Part shown: positions 15,289 through 23,478 of the stretch, piece after piece | Position numbering within the stretch: the stretch's first letter is position 1 | Layout: the number at the start of each line of letters is the position of its first letter | NCBI RefSeq assembly: GCF_900112155.1 | Contig: NZ_FOKQ01000004.1 | Location: 108,675-172,674 of the forward strand | Origin: Hominimerdicola alba | GTDB taxonomy: Bacteria > Bacillota > Clostridia > Oscillospirales > Ruminococcaceae | Direction of reading: 5' to 3' | Length of the DNA stretch: 64,000 nucleotides | Made by a program: the position numbers and the translations under genes | The notes under the pieces: generated by a model | What the model was told of the DNA's origin: nothing | The model's database searches: none | What the model saw: the letters and a program-made list of their open reading frames with translations, nothing else

Positions 15289-17133
15289 ATGAAAATTTAT
15301 CTTATCGACTTTGAAAATGTGAAGTCAAAGGGTCTGACAGGCATCGACAGCCTGACCGAGTATGACCGCGTCATCATTTTTTACAGTGAGAATGCGGACA
15401 CCATCAATTTTGAGATGCACCAGAAGGTGCTGATATCCAAAGCCGAGGTGGAGTATTTCAAGGTACACGTAGGCGGCAAAAATGCTCTGGATTTCCAGCT
15501 TTCAACTCTGCTGGGATATCTTGTTAGCAAGAACTATTACAGCCATATCTTTGTTATCAGTAACGACAAGAGCTTTGATTTCCTCCACGATTTCTGGCAT
15601 GGCAAGTATATAGCCGCTCCTGATTGTATCGTATACCGCACCAAGACCATTGCTCAGGCTATCAACTATGTAGGCGGCAAAAAGCAGCCTATCCCCGATG
15701 ATGACGATGATACGGATACTGCTGTATTCGCACCTGCGGAGGATACTTCCGCAAGCGAGCAGAAGAATGAAGTTCAGGAAGCAGAGCCTGTAAAGGAAGT
15801 TCCGACCGCTAAGGAAGAAGTTCCCGCTGTTAAGGAAGAAGCTCCAGCAAAGGCAGAACCCGCAAAAGTTCAGCCCGAGAAAAAGGAACAGCCTGCCGCT
15901 AAGAGCGAGACTTCGGAAAAGGCTGTTGTTATGAGCGCAGACCTCACCGAGAAGTGCGCTACCAAGCCAGCGCCCAAGCAGGAACCCAAAAAGGATAAAG
16001 CTCCCAAGCAGGCGAAGAATAATGCTCCCGCAAAGGAAGAGGAATTCACCATCAGTGCCGAGGAACTGAATGCTCTGGAAGCTTCATTCAGCGCTTATTC
16101 CATCATTGATGTTAAGAAAGCTGAAAAGGCTGAAAAGCCCGCAGAGAAAAAAGCCGAGCCTGCTCCCGCGGCAAAGCCAGCCGAGGTGAAGGCGGAGGTC
16201 AAGGAAGAACCTGCTAAGGTCGAAACTCCAAAGGAAGCACCAAAAGCTGAATCCGCAAAGGAAGCTCCTAAGAGCGAAAAGCCCGCAGACAAGCAGAAGG
16301 TTCAGACCAAGGGATTTTTCGCGACACTGAAAGAGATCATGAAAAAGATCGAGTGCAAGGCTGAGATGATAAACCACGTATCACAGCTGCTGATAAACTC
16401 CGACACCAAGGAAGAATTCCACAACTTGCTTGCCAAGGATTACAAGCAGGATGCCACCGAGCTTTACAAGCTGCTGCGCCCGAAATATCTCCGTCTGAAA
16501 GAGATGTACGCCGCAGAGCACCCCGAGTATGTCAGCCCCGACACAGTGACTGTACAGCCCGTGGCAGAAGCTCCCAAGGCAGAAGCAAAAGCCGAAGTCA
16601 AGGAGACTGCAAAGACAGAAGCTACCGCTAAGGCTGAAAACACCGAGAAGAAAGAAGTTCCTGCCGCAGAACCTGCAAAGGTTGAGGCAGAAGTCAAGAC
16701 TGTCGCTGAGGCTGTAACCGAAAAGGCAGAGGAATCTACCGAGAAAGCACCTGCCGCAGAGGAAAAGCCCGCAAGGAAAAAGACCAGAACTTCAAAGGCT
16801 AAGAAATCCGATGAGGGCAAGACCGCAAAGGCTGAAAAGACCGAAAAGACTGCTAAGACTGCCAAAACTTCCAAGACACGCACAAGCAAGAAATCTGCGA
16901 AAACTGCTGAAAAAGCTCCCGCAGAGAGCGCAGCTGAAGACAGACTTGAACAGCTTCTTGATGGAAAATGTTCGACTGATGAAGTTGAATTGATACGTCA
17001 GCTTTTCAGGGAAGTTCCCTCAAGACAGCAGCTTTATATCCGCATGATAAAGCTCTTCGGCAAAAAGAACGGCTGTGTATATTACAGCGCGATAAAAGAG
17101 GAATACAACGCTATCAGCAATGCAATAAAATAA
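15289..17133 (+). CDS. NYN-domain (PIN-like) protein with Ala/Lys/Glu-rich linkers
   Basis: 614 residues. Residues 1-125 form a NYN domain (MKIYLIDFENV ... KNALDFQLSTLLGYLV ... VISNDKSFDFL). The acidic residues needed for a metal-dependent RNase appear present: D7, the D of ALDFQ and the D of SNDKSFD. Two long low-complexity segments rich in A, K, E and P (about 140-345 and 410-550) flank a helical domain (about 345-405), and a second small helical domain ends the protein. The linkers resemble histone H1-like nucleic-acid-binding tails. A role in RNA processing is inferred. It is preceded by an unusual structured leader and followed by uvrC. Confidence 0.75.
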   Translation: MKIYLIDFENVKSKGLTGIDSLTEYDRVIIFYSENADTINFEMHQKVLISKAEVEYFKVHVGGKNALDFQLSTLLGYLVSKNYYSHIFVISNDKSFDFLHDFWHGKYIAAPDCIVYRTKTIAQAINYVGGKKQPIPDDDDDTDTAVFAPAEDTSASEQKNEVQEAEPVKEVPTAKEEVPAVKEEAPAKAEPAKVQPEKKEQPAAKSETSEKAVVMSADLTEKCATKPAPKQEPKKDKAPKQAKNNAPAKEEEFTISAEELNALEASFSAYSIIDVKKAEKAEKPAEKKAEPAPAAKPAEVKAEVKEEPAKVETPKEAPKAESAKEAPKSEKPADKQKVQTKGFFATLKEIMKKIECKAEMINHVSQLLINSDTKEEFHNLLAKDYKQDATELYKLLRPKYLRLKEMYAAEHPEYVSPDTVTVQPVAEAPKAEAKAEVKETAKTEATAKAENTEKKEVPAAEPAKVEAEVKTVAEAVTEKAEESTEKAPAAEEKPARKKTRTSKAKKSDEGKTAKAEKTEKTAKTAKTSKTRTSKKSAKTAEKAPAESAAEDRLEQLLDGKCSTDEVELIRQLFREVPSRQQLYIRMIKLFGKKNGCVYYSAIKEEYNAISNAIK

Positions 17134-17145
17134 TGAAATAACTAT

Positions 17146-17171
17146 ATCCCCTGTCTGCGGACGGGGGATAA
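17146..17171 (+). terminator. Hairpin between the NYN gene and uvrC
   Basis: TATCCCC (17146-) pairs with GGGGATA. There is no U-run after it, so it may be an attenuator or processing hairpin instead of a full terminator. Confidence 0.4.
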
Positions 17172-17189
17172 TTCTTGAATGGAGGATAT

Positions 17190-19034
17190 ATGTATATCAC
17201 CGAAGAACACAACCCGCGTCTGCCTTTTCTGCGGGACAAGACCTCGAAGCTGACGACTTCGCCGGGGGTCTATATCATGAAAGACAAGGGCGGGAAGATA
17301 ATATACATCGGCAAAGCAAAAAATCTGCACAACCGCGTGACTTCATATTTCCGCAAGGGACAGGATCATCTGCCTAAGGTGTGGAAGATGGTTTCAAACG
17401 TGAACGACTACGAGTTCATCGTGACGGACAGCGAGTTTGAAGCGCTGGTGCTGGAATGTTCGCTGATAAAAATGCACACGCCGAAGTACAATATCCTGCT
17501 GAAAGATGATAAGGGATACAGCTATATCCGCGTGACGAACGAGCCATATCCGCGTATACAGGCGGTTTTGCAGAAGACCGATGACGGTGCGGAATACATC
17601 GGACCCTATACCAGTTCATTCACGGTAAAGCAGGCTGTTGAGGAAGCTAACAAAGTTTTCAGATTGCCTACCTGTACAAAAATCTTCCCTCGTGACATCA
17701 AAAAGGAACGTCCCTGCCTAAATTACCATATCAAGAGATGTATGGGCGTATGTACAGGGCATTTCGGCGAAGATGAGTACCGCAAGACCGTAGCGCAGGC
17801 TGTGGACTATATCAAGAACGGCTCGGCGCAATCCGTGGAACGGCTGACAGCGGAGATGGAACGCGCGGCGGAAGATCTGGAATTCGAGCTTGCCGCAAAG
17901 CTGAGGGACAGGATAAATGCCATCACGAAAGCCGCCGAGAGCCAGAAAGTCATCGACGAGACCATACCCGACTGCGACATCATCGCCATATCCCAGAACG
18001 TGGATATCGCCTGTGCAAGTGTGATAATGTACCGCGGCGGACGACTGACGGACAAGGCGGATTATTTCCTTGGTGAACGTGCCGAGCCTGCACAGATGAT
18101 GGAAGAGTTCGTGCTGAGTTTCTACGCGATGAAAGAAGATGCGCCCAAAAACGTCCTGCTTGCAGAAGAACCTGCGGACATTGAAATGCTTGAGCAGTAT
18201 CTCCGCGAGAAATACGATCACGCAGTTTATGTAAGTGTACCAAAAAGAGGACATTTAGTGAAGCTGTGTACTCTGGCAAAAAACAATGCCAACGAATTCA
18301 TATCCGTCCGCGTAGGCAGAACAGGCCGTGAAGTTGCGGGACTGGAAGAACTGGCAAGGGCTTTGGGCATGGAAAAGCCGCCCAGATTCATCGAGTGCTA
18401 CGATATATCAAATCTGGCTTCAAGCGATATGGTGGCAGGAATGGTGGTATTCGAGAACGGAAGACCTTGTCGGAAATTCTACCGAAAATTCGGCATAAAA
18501 ACAGTATTCGAGCAGAACGATTACGCCTGCATGACCGAGGTCATAGAAAGGCGGTTTGCTGAATATAAAAAAGGCGAAGACGAGGGATTTTCTCAGCTGC
18601 CCGACCTGATACTCCTTGACGGCGGCAACGGTCACGTAAACACCATAAGACCTGTTCTGGAGAGGCTTGGAATAAAAGTTCCGCTGTATGGTCTGGTTAA
18701 GGACGACCGTCATCGCACAAGGGCGATAGCTACAGGAAACGGCGAGATTTCTCTGCTGAAAAGCCGCGGGGCATTCGCGCTGGTGACACAGATACAGGAC
18801 GAAGTTCACCGTGTTGCGATAAGCTATCAGAAATCAAAGCGCAAGAAAAGCTCTTTCACGCTTGAACTGACTCAGGTCAGGGGCGTGGGGGACAAGAAAG
18901 CGCAGAAGCTTCTGCGGGAATTCAAGACAAAGGAAGCGCTGAAAAATGCGTCTTTAGAAGAACTGCGGGCTGTGGCGGGAGTCAGCATGGAGACCGCCCG
19001 TGAGCTCAAAAGTATAATAGATGAAATGAGTTGA
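17190..19034 (+). CDS. uvrC: UvrC, excinuclease ABC subunit C
   Basis: 614 residues. It makes the dual incision in nucleotide excision repair with UvrA and UvrB. The N-terminal GIY-YIG domain (SPGVYIMKDKGGKIIYIGKA) makes the 3' cut. The UVR motif is at about 200-235, the RNase H-like domain for the 5' cut has LILLDGGNGHVN and LVKDDRHRTRAI, and helix-hairpin-helix motifs end the protein (VRGVGDKKAQKLL). The ATG at 17190 has GGAGG five bases ahead; an ATG five codons earlier overlaps that site. The deformylase-like gene follows after four bases. Confidence 0.95.
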   Translation: MYITEEHNPRLPFLRDKTSKLTTSPGVYIMKDKGGKIIYIGKAKNLHNRVTSYFRKGQDHLPKVWKMVSNVNDYEFIVTDSEFEALVLECSLIKMHTPKYNILLKDDKGYSYIRVTNEPYPRIQAVLQKTDDGAEYIGPYTSSFTVKQAVEEANKVFRLPTCTKIFPRDIKKERPCLNYHIKRCMGVCTGHFGEDEYRKTVAQAVDYIKNGSAQSVERLTAEMERAAEDLEFELAAKLRDRINAITKAAESQKVIDETIPDCDIIAISQNVDIACASVIMYRGGRLTDKADYFLGERAEPAQMMEEFVLSFYAMKEDAPKNVLLAEEPADIEMLEQYLREKYDHAVYVSVPKRGHLVKLCTLAKNNANEFISVRVGRTGREVAGLEELARALGMEKPPRFIECYDISNLASSDMVAGMVVFENGRPCRKFYRKFGIKTVFEQNDYACMTEVIERRFAEYKKGEDEGFSQLPDLILLDGGNGHVNTIRPVLERLGIKVPLYGLVKDDRHRTRAIATGNGEISLLKSRGAFALVTQIQDEVHRVAISYQKSKRKKSSFTLELTQVRGVGDKKAQKLLREFKTKEALKNASLEELRAVAGVSMETARELKSIIDEMS

Positions 19035-19038
19035 TGAT

Positions 19039-19449
19039 ATGGTAAGAGAGATAGTGCACGACGTTCTGTTTTTGAAGCAGAAGTCCACAAAAGCGGACAA
19101 AAACGATATGCAGATAGTCACCGACCTCAAAGACACGCTGAAAGCAAACCACGACAGATGCGTAGGCATGGCAGCAAACATGATAGGGTACAACAAGCGC
19201 ATCATAATCTTTACGGCGGGCATCATGGATATCGTGATGATAAATCCTGTGATAGTGAAAAAAGCTCAGCCTTACGAGACCGAGGAGGGCTGTCTTTCGC
19301 TGACGGGTGTGCGTAAGACCAGGAGATGGGAAAAGATCACTGTTGAATATCAGGATACGGATTTCAATAAGAAGCGCGGTGAATTTACAGGATTTGTGGC
19401 ACAGATCATCCAGCATGAATGTGACCATCTTGAGGGGATAATAATATAG
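19039..19449 (+). CDS. Peptide deformylase-like protein with altered motif 1
   Basis: 136 residues. Deformylases remove the N-formyl group from nascent proteins using a metal held by one Cys and two His. Motif 2 (EGCLS) and motif 3 (QHECDH) are intact. Motif 1, normally GxGLAAxQ, reads VGMAANMIG, so the conserved Gln that positions the formyl oxygen is Met. It is also shorter than most type 1 enzymes. It may be a divergent or specialised deformylase. It is coupled to uvrC by a four-base gap. No fmt or second def is in the window. Confidence 0.75.
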   Translation: MVREIVHDVLFLKQKSTKADKNDMQIVTDLKDTLKANHDRCVGMAANMIGYNKRIIIFTAGIMDIVMINPVIVKKAQPYETEEGCLSLTGVRKTRRWEKITVEYQDTDFNKKRGEFTGFVAQIIQHECDHLEGIII

Positions 19450-19660
19450 CGGAGAATGCCAGGAAAGAGAGCTTTTGGTCAGGCTTTTCGCAATAGCAAA
19501 CAAGCGTAAAACTGCCAAAGTAACAAAGCGCGCGGTATATGCGACTGCGTCGGCATATGCCTCGCGCTAGCAGGCTTGCGGGAGCGCGAGGGCAGAGCCC
19601 TCGCATCAAGGTGCAAAGCCAAAATGTATAGCGAACTATAAAAGCAAAACGAACTATCGA
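19450..19660. repeat. Intergenic repeats with hairpins
   Basis: The stretch contains TGCCAGGAAAGAGAGC (19457-), then CTGCCAAAGTAACAAAGCGCG (19511-), which match half of the palindrome at 12944-12991. Further hairpins follow, e.g. CGAGGGCAGAGCCCTCG. No gene is supported here on either strand. Confidence 0.55.
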
Positions 19661-19664
19661 TAAT

Positions 19665-19750
19665 AAAAGGCGCGGCAATATCAAAATCATGAGCGTGGAC
19701 AATACAAATGCCCACGCTCTTTCTATTAGCGTAAATTATTGCCGCGCCCG
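19665..19750. repeat. GGCGCGGCAATA repeat cassette with terminator-like hairpin
   Basis: GGCGCGGCAATA (19669-19680) and its exact inverted copy (19737-19748) enclose a hairpin GAGCGTGG/CCCACGCTC followed by TTTCT. A related cassette starting AAAAGGCGCGGCAATA with another GAGCGTATGC hairpin lies at 46178-46242. Confidence 0.6.
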
Positions 19751-19839
19751 AAATCAACGGCGATAGCTCGTTGATTTCTCGCCCCAAGGAACAATGGGCG
19801 AGCAACACCCGCAGTCCCCAGAAGAGAACATCAAGGAAT

Positions 19840-20214
19840 TCACCTCTCACAAAACAGCTCGATCTCCTCGCCGAGAGCGCCGTAGAAGAAAGCAACCCTC
19901 GCAGGCAAAGGCGGTTCAGAGGGTATGCAGATGTCCTTGGACTCGACGAAAACTTCGTAACCCGCAGAGCGCACCTGCGCAATGAGAGCATCAACATCAT
20001 CAACTGCAAAAGCAAAATGCCGCACAGCGCCAACTTCCCTGTTGTTTCCGCCTGTAGAGAATATCTCAATAAGGCAGTTGCCCGCATCGAGCATTATGCC
20101 GTCCTTCCATTCACGCGCAACTTTCAGCCCGAGTATATCTCTGTACAAAGAGAGAACCGCTTCAAGCTCACTTCGGTTGCATTTCATTGATATGTGATGT
20201 ATGCATTTCACCAT
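19840..20214 (-). CDS. VOC-family (glyoxalase-like) protein
   Basis: 124 residues with two beta-alpha-beta-beta-beta modules of the vicinal oxygen chelate fold. The first begins CIHHISMKCNRSELEAVLSLY and the second FAFAVDDVDALIAQV; a metal-binding His and a terminal EEIELF Glu are present. The family includes glyoxalase I and methylmalonyl-CoA epimerase, and the substrate here cannot be told. The ATG at 20214 follows GAGGTGATACT. A longer frame upstream would run through the tRNA terminator and is rejected. Confidence 0.75.
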   Translation of the reverse strand: MVKCIHHISMKCNRSELEAVLSLYRDILGLKVAREWKDGIMLDAGNCLIEIFSTGGNNREVGAVRHFAFAVDDVDALIAQVRSAGYEVFVESKDICIPSEPPLPARVAFFYGALGEEIELFCER

Positions 20215-20231
20215 AGTATCACCTCGATATA

Positions 20232-20280
20232 ATAAAAAAAGAGTGACGTTGATATGATTTCTCATATCAATATCACTCGA
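20232..20280 (-). terminator. Terminator of the tRNA operon
   Basis: On the minus strand a long stem of about 17 bp (GAGTGATATTGATATGA with its partner), loop GAAA, then TTTTTTT. Confidence 0.85.
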
Positions 20281-20281
20281 G

Positions 20282-20352
20282 AGGCGCCACCCAGATTTGA
20301 ACTGGGGATCAGGGTGTTGCAGACCCACGCCTTACCACTTGGCTATAGCGCC
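20282..20352 (-). tRNA. tRNA-Cys (GCA)
   Basis: Cloverleaf with acceptor GGCGCTA/TGGCGCC, anticodon loop CTGCAAC (anticodon GCA), and T-arm GTTCAAATC. CCA is not encoded. Last gene of a four-tRNA operon. Confidence 0.95.
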
Positions 20353-20362
20353 ATATAAAAAG

Positions 20363-20435
20363 AGCGGATTACGAGGCTCGAACTCGCTACCTCCACCTTG
20401 GCAAGGTGGCGCTCTACCAGATGAGCTAAATCCGC
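20363..20435 (-). tRNA. tRNA-Gly (GCC)
   Basis: Acceptor GCGGATT/AATCCGC; anticodon stem CCACC/GGTGG around TTGCCAA, anticodon GCC; T-loop GTTCGAGCC. CCA not encoded. Confidence 0.95.
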
Positions 20436-20474
20436 AAGTGCCAATATTTGATTGGCTACGCCTTTCGACGCAAG

Positions 20475-20548
20475 CGACCCGGATGAGACTCGAACTCACG
20501 ACCTCCGCCGTGACAGGGCGGCGTTCTAACCAACTGAACTACCGGGCC
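20475..20548 (-). tRNA. tRNA-Asp (GTC)
   Basis: Acceptor GGCCCGG/CCGGGTC with one G-U pair; anticodon loop CTGTCAC, anticodon GTC; T-loop GTTCGAGTC. CCA not encoded. Confidence 0.95.
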
Positions 20549-20593
20549 GTGTCAGAAAAGTCGTGTGCAGAAGTTTCTGCACACTTCTGACCG

Positions 20594-20667
20594 ATGGGGA
20601 CTACAGGGCTCGAACCTGTGACCCTCTGCTTGTAAGGCAGATGCTCTCCCAGCTGAGCTAAACCCCC
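20594..20667 (-). tRNA. tRNA-Val (TAC)
   Basis: Acceptor GGGGGTT/AGTCCCC; anticodon loop CTTACAA, anticodon TAC; T-loop GTTCGAGCC. First gene of the operon Val-Asp-Gly-Cys. Confidence 0.95.
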
Positions 20668-20722
20668 ATTTTGCTGGCTTTGTGAGGTTTTTCGTTTCGT
20701 TTTGTCCCTCACAACAGTATCT

Positions 20723-20751
20723 ATTATACACCATTGCAAGCGATTTGTCAA
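20723..20751 (-). promoter_or_regulatory. tRNA operon promoter
   Basis: TTGACA (20746-20751), 17 bp, TATAAT (20723-20728); both boxes are consensus. Confidence 0.9.
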
Positions 20752-20867
20752 CCCCTTTTTTCAAAAAAAATGATATTTTTTTCATTTAATTATTTCACCG
20801 TTTTGAAATCAAAATAACGCCTTGCTCAGAATAATTGTTCGATCATCAAAACTTCATCACAAAAGCA

Positions 20868-20897
20868 AAATGCCGCAGACATAAGCCTGCGGCAAAC
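20868..20897 (-). terminator. Terminator of hslO
   Basis: GCCGCAG (20887-20893 on minus) pairs with CTGCGGC (20872-20878), followed by ATTTTGCTTTT. Confidence 0.7.
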
Positions 20898-20901
20898 CGA
20901 T

Positions 20902-21783
20902 TTATTCCTTGCTTTCAGATATCAGACTGCGCACTTCGTCGGGGGTGAAGCTGTAATGCTTGCCGCAAAAGTGGCATTTGATATCGATATCCTTGCCATC
21001 ATCGATGATATCATTGAGTTCTTTCGAGCCGAGAGATATCAGCACCCTCTCAGTCCTCTCGCGTGAGCAGTCACAGCGGTAGTCCACCTTGAAATCATCA
21101 AGCACGTTTGGCTCAAGACCGTCAAGAGCCATCAGCGCAATCTCATCAGTAGTCCTGCCGTTCTCCATAAGGGCGGTAACAGACTGCATAGCCTGGATAT
21201 TCTTCTCGATCTGAGTTATTACCTCGTCGCTGGCAAATGGCAGTACCTGTATCAGGAAACCGCCTGCGTTCTTAACAGTGAGATCTGAATTAACCAGCAC
21301 GCCAAGGGCGCACACGCTGGGCACCTGCTCGCTCTGGGCAAGGTACGCAGTGATATCCTCAGCTATCTCGCCGCTTACAAGTGGCACCTGACCCACGTAG
21401 GGCTCTTTCAGACCAAGGTCCTTGATAACGGTTATAGCGCCGTCCGTGCCAACTGCGCCTGCAACATCAAGCTTGCCGATGGCATTAGGCGGAAGCTCAA
21501 CCACAGGCTGCATAACATCAGCCTTGACGTTGCCGTAGCTGTCAGCAACCGCTATCAGCTGACCCGCAGGTCCGCCGCCTTCGATCTTGACTGTTATCTT
21601 ATCATCCTCGCCTTTCATGCCGAAGCCGAGGAGGGATGTGCCCATTGAAAGTCTGCCCAGCGCCGCTGTAACAACCGCTGAGGACTTATGCACACGTTCG
21701 ATCTCTTCAACAATGTCCTTGCCATCGATAGCCGAACATACTACCGAAGCATCCTTTGAGATCGCTCTTACTATTCTTCCCAC
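20902..21783 (-). CDS. hslO: Hsp33, redox-regulated chaperonin
   Basis: 293 residues, full length. Hsp33 is a cytoplasmic holdase switched on by oxidation of four zinc-binding cysteines. The N-terminal chaperone domain is followed by the C-terminal redox switch with CDC at about 237 and CHFC at about 270. The start is GTG at 21783 (GTG GGA AGA) after AGGAGTAATTTAAA. Single gene with its own terminator. Confidence 0.95.
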   Translation of the reverse strand: MGRIVRAISKDASVVCSAIDGKDIVEEIERVHKSSAVVTAALGRLSMGTSLLGFGMKGEDDKITVKIEGGGPAGQLIAVADSYGNVKADVMQPVVELPPNAIGKLDVAGAVGTDGAITVIKDLGLKEPYVGQVPLVSGEIAEDITAYLAQSEQVPSVCALGVLVNSDLTVKNAGGFLIQVLPFASDEVITQIEKNIQAMQSVTALMENGRTTDEIALMALDGLEPNVLDDFKVDYRCDCSRERTERVLISLGSKELNDIIDDGKDIDIKCHFCGKHYSFTPDEVRSLISESKE

Positions 21784-21879
21784 TTTAAATTACTCCTATC
21801 GTAAGTAAATGATCAGTCTTTAATATACACCCAGCCCTTACATCAGAATACGCATGATGCAGAGCTATATTCGTTTTTA

Positions 21880-22257
21880 TTATAAGAAGCTCATGAATCC
21901 GCCGAAAAACAGGAACACCGCAAGGGTTATCGATACCACTGTTGCACCTATCATGGGCTTGATATATTTTTTCGACTTTGATGAGCCTTTTACTCCCACA
22001 CCTATCAATGCGATAATACCACACAAAGGATTTAAAAGAATGCATATGCAAAGCAGTGTACACAAAACGTCGTTATCCTTTGTTAACAGAGCCTCTGTCT
22101 GACTAATGCCGGCTGCTGCGTCTTTCCTTTTGCGGGCAAGCACTTCCTTTGCAGTTTCGATATCCTCTTCCGAATACAGATCTCTCTGCTCGTAAATAAT
22201 CTGTTCAAGGTCTGCAATGCCGTAGGTTTCAAATTCTTCTTTTACATTATCTTCCAT
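21880..22257 (-). CDS. Small membrane protein of unknown function
   Basis: 125 residues, not recognised. The N-terminal half (1-60) is soluble and acidic, with YGIADLEQIIYEQRDLYSEEDIETAKEVLARKRKD. Two membrane segments follow (about 63-88 and 103-123), separated by a basic loop (KGSSKSKKY), ending in GGFMSFL. The layout suggests a cytoplasmic domain anchored by a hairpin of two helices. It follows the methyltransferase after about 30 bases on the same strand and may share its transcript. ATG preceded by GAGGATGATAAT. Confidence 0.6.
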   Translation of the reverse strand: MEDNVKEEFETYGIADLEQIIYEQRDLYSEEDIETAKEVLARKRKDAAAGISQTEALLTKDNDVLCTLLCICILLNPLCGIIALIGVGVKGSSKSKKYIKPMIGATVVSITLAVFLFFGGFMSFL

Positions 22258-22287
22258 ATTATCATCCTCATTATAAAAAGCACCATA

Positions 22288-23043
22288 TTATTCAGTGCCG
22301 CGGTCTTTACGCCTGTACACGTACAACTCACGCTCGGTCTTGCTGTCGGGCGGGTCGTTGGTAAGTCCGTCATAGATGCCTACCTTTTCAAACCCGAACT
22401 CCTCAGCAGTCCTCTCGATAAGCTCACGGGAAAGCAGTATCTCTGTGATATACTCAGTCTCGCGGGTATAACTGCCTTCTTCTTTTTCAGCGAAGAAATC
22501 CAGAGCGATATCCACCCTGCCGTCCTCGCGGCAGTTATTCCTCCATGCACAGAACAGCCCGTCAAGTTCATAGACGAAGCAGTTATCGCCCAGTACCTCA
22601 CGGTGCTTGTACTCGGTATTCATATCAAATATAAACAGCCCGCCGTCGCAGGTGAACATTGAAGCCCGCTCCACAGTTTTGCGGAAAGCTTCCTCATTCG
22701 GCAGATGGTTCATACCGTCAAGCACACAGACGATAATATCCGCTGCGCCCCATAGGTCGAGCTCAGACATATCCTGGCATATATAGGTGATATCGCTGTC
22801 AACGGGACGGTTCTCCTCAGCCGCTTCAAGCATATCCGCGGATATATCCACGCCTATCACATCGAAGCCCAGCTTTTCAAGCTCGGTACAAAGTCTGCCT
22901 GTGCCGCAGCCCAGCTCAACGACTACCTCGTTCTCACTGCTGTATTCAAGCCCCAGCTGACGTATCCTTGCGGCTATCGCGCCGTATGGGACGTCTTTCT
23001 GGAGCGCGTCATAATATCCGGCAAAGCTGCTGTAGCCGTTCAT
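22288..23043 (-). CDS. Class I SAM-dependent methyltransferase
   Basis: 251 residues. Motif I VVELGCGTGRLCTELEKLG (about 43-61) and an acidic motif II (VIGVDIS) define a Rossmann-type SAM-binding domain. The central VCVLDGMNHL segment is typical of the YdaC/Methyltransf_25-like group. The substrate is unknown. Its ATG overlaps the stop of the YerC-like regulator (ATGA), so the two are translationally coupled. Confidence 0.8.
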   Translation of the reverse strand: MNGYSSFAGYYDALQKDVPYGAIAARIRQLGLEYSSENEVVVELGCGTGRLCTELEKLGFDVIGVDISADMLEAAEENRPVDSDITYICQDMSELDLWGAADIIVCVLDGMNHLPNEEAFRKTVERASMFTCDGGLFIFDMNTEYKHREVLGDNCFVYELDGLFCAWRNNCREDGRVDIALDFFAEKEEGSYTRETEYITEILLSRELIERTAEEFGFEKVGIYDGLTNDPPDSKTERELYVYRRKDRGTE

Positions 23044-23348
23044 TCCTCGGTTTCCTTTTTCTTCTCCAGCCTGTCGAAAACTATGTTATATCCGCCGCTG
23101 CCGTCATAGGAAAGTGACCTGTTAACACGGCTGATAGTTGCCGTGGAAGCGCCTGTCTCCTTGACGATATCACTGTATACGTGCTTGTCTGTCAGCATCC
23201 TTGCCACCTGAAAACGCTGTGAAAAGCTCTTCAGCTCAGGAACTGTACAGAGGTCTTTAAAGAAAAGCCTGCACTCTTCAAGAGTTTCCAGGCAGAGTAT
23301 TGCTTCGTAAAGCTCGTCCAGATTTGCTATCTCTAATTTATCGCGCAT
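23040..23348 (-). CDS. YerC/YecD-type TrpR-related DNA-binding protein
   Basis: 102 residues with the TrpR-like helical fold (EECRLFFKDLCTVPELKSFSQR) and the conserved HTH (YSDIVKETGASTATISRVNRSL). YerC proteins are small regulators of the Trp repressor superfamily. The ATG at 23348 follows AAGGAG. A strong inverted repeat lies just upstream (23387-23426), overlapping the probable promoter, so autoregulation is likely. First gene of a pair with the methyltransferase. Confidence 0.85.
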   Translation of the reverse strand: MRDKLEIANLDELYEAILCLETLEECRLFFKDLCTVPELKSFSQRFQVARMLTDKHVYSDIVKETGASTATISRVNRSLSYDGSGGYNIVFDRLEKKKETEE

Positions 23349-23386
23349 AAAAAAACACTCCTTTACATTTACTTTATTTTTCATAT

Positions 23387-23426
23387 TGTAAAGTGCTAAA
23401 TTACATTTATATTTTAGCACATTACA
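23387..23426. promoter_or_regulatory. Candidate operator of the YerC-like gene
   Basis: Inverted repeat TGTAAAGTGCTAAA (23387-23400) / TTTAGCACATTACA (23413-23426), 13 of 14 positions matching. GTGCTAAA also resembles a half-site for a TrpR-type dimer. A weak -35/-10 pair (TTTACG, TATAAA) on the minus strand overlaps it. Confidence 0.65.
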
Positions 23427-23478
23427 GCGTAAATGTAAAGGGGTATATTGAATATTTTATATTAATAGATCAAATCTT

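Noticed and set aside
19479-20087. Long minus-strand frame over the repeat region and VOC gene
   Set aside because: Composed of repeat hairpins and an out-of-frame reading of the VOC gene.
20215-20328. N-terminal extension of the VOC protein
   Set aside because: It would translate through the tRNA terminator and into tRNA-Cys.
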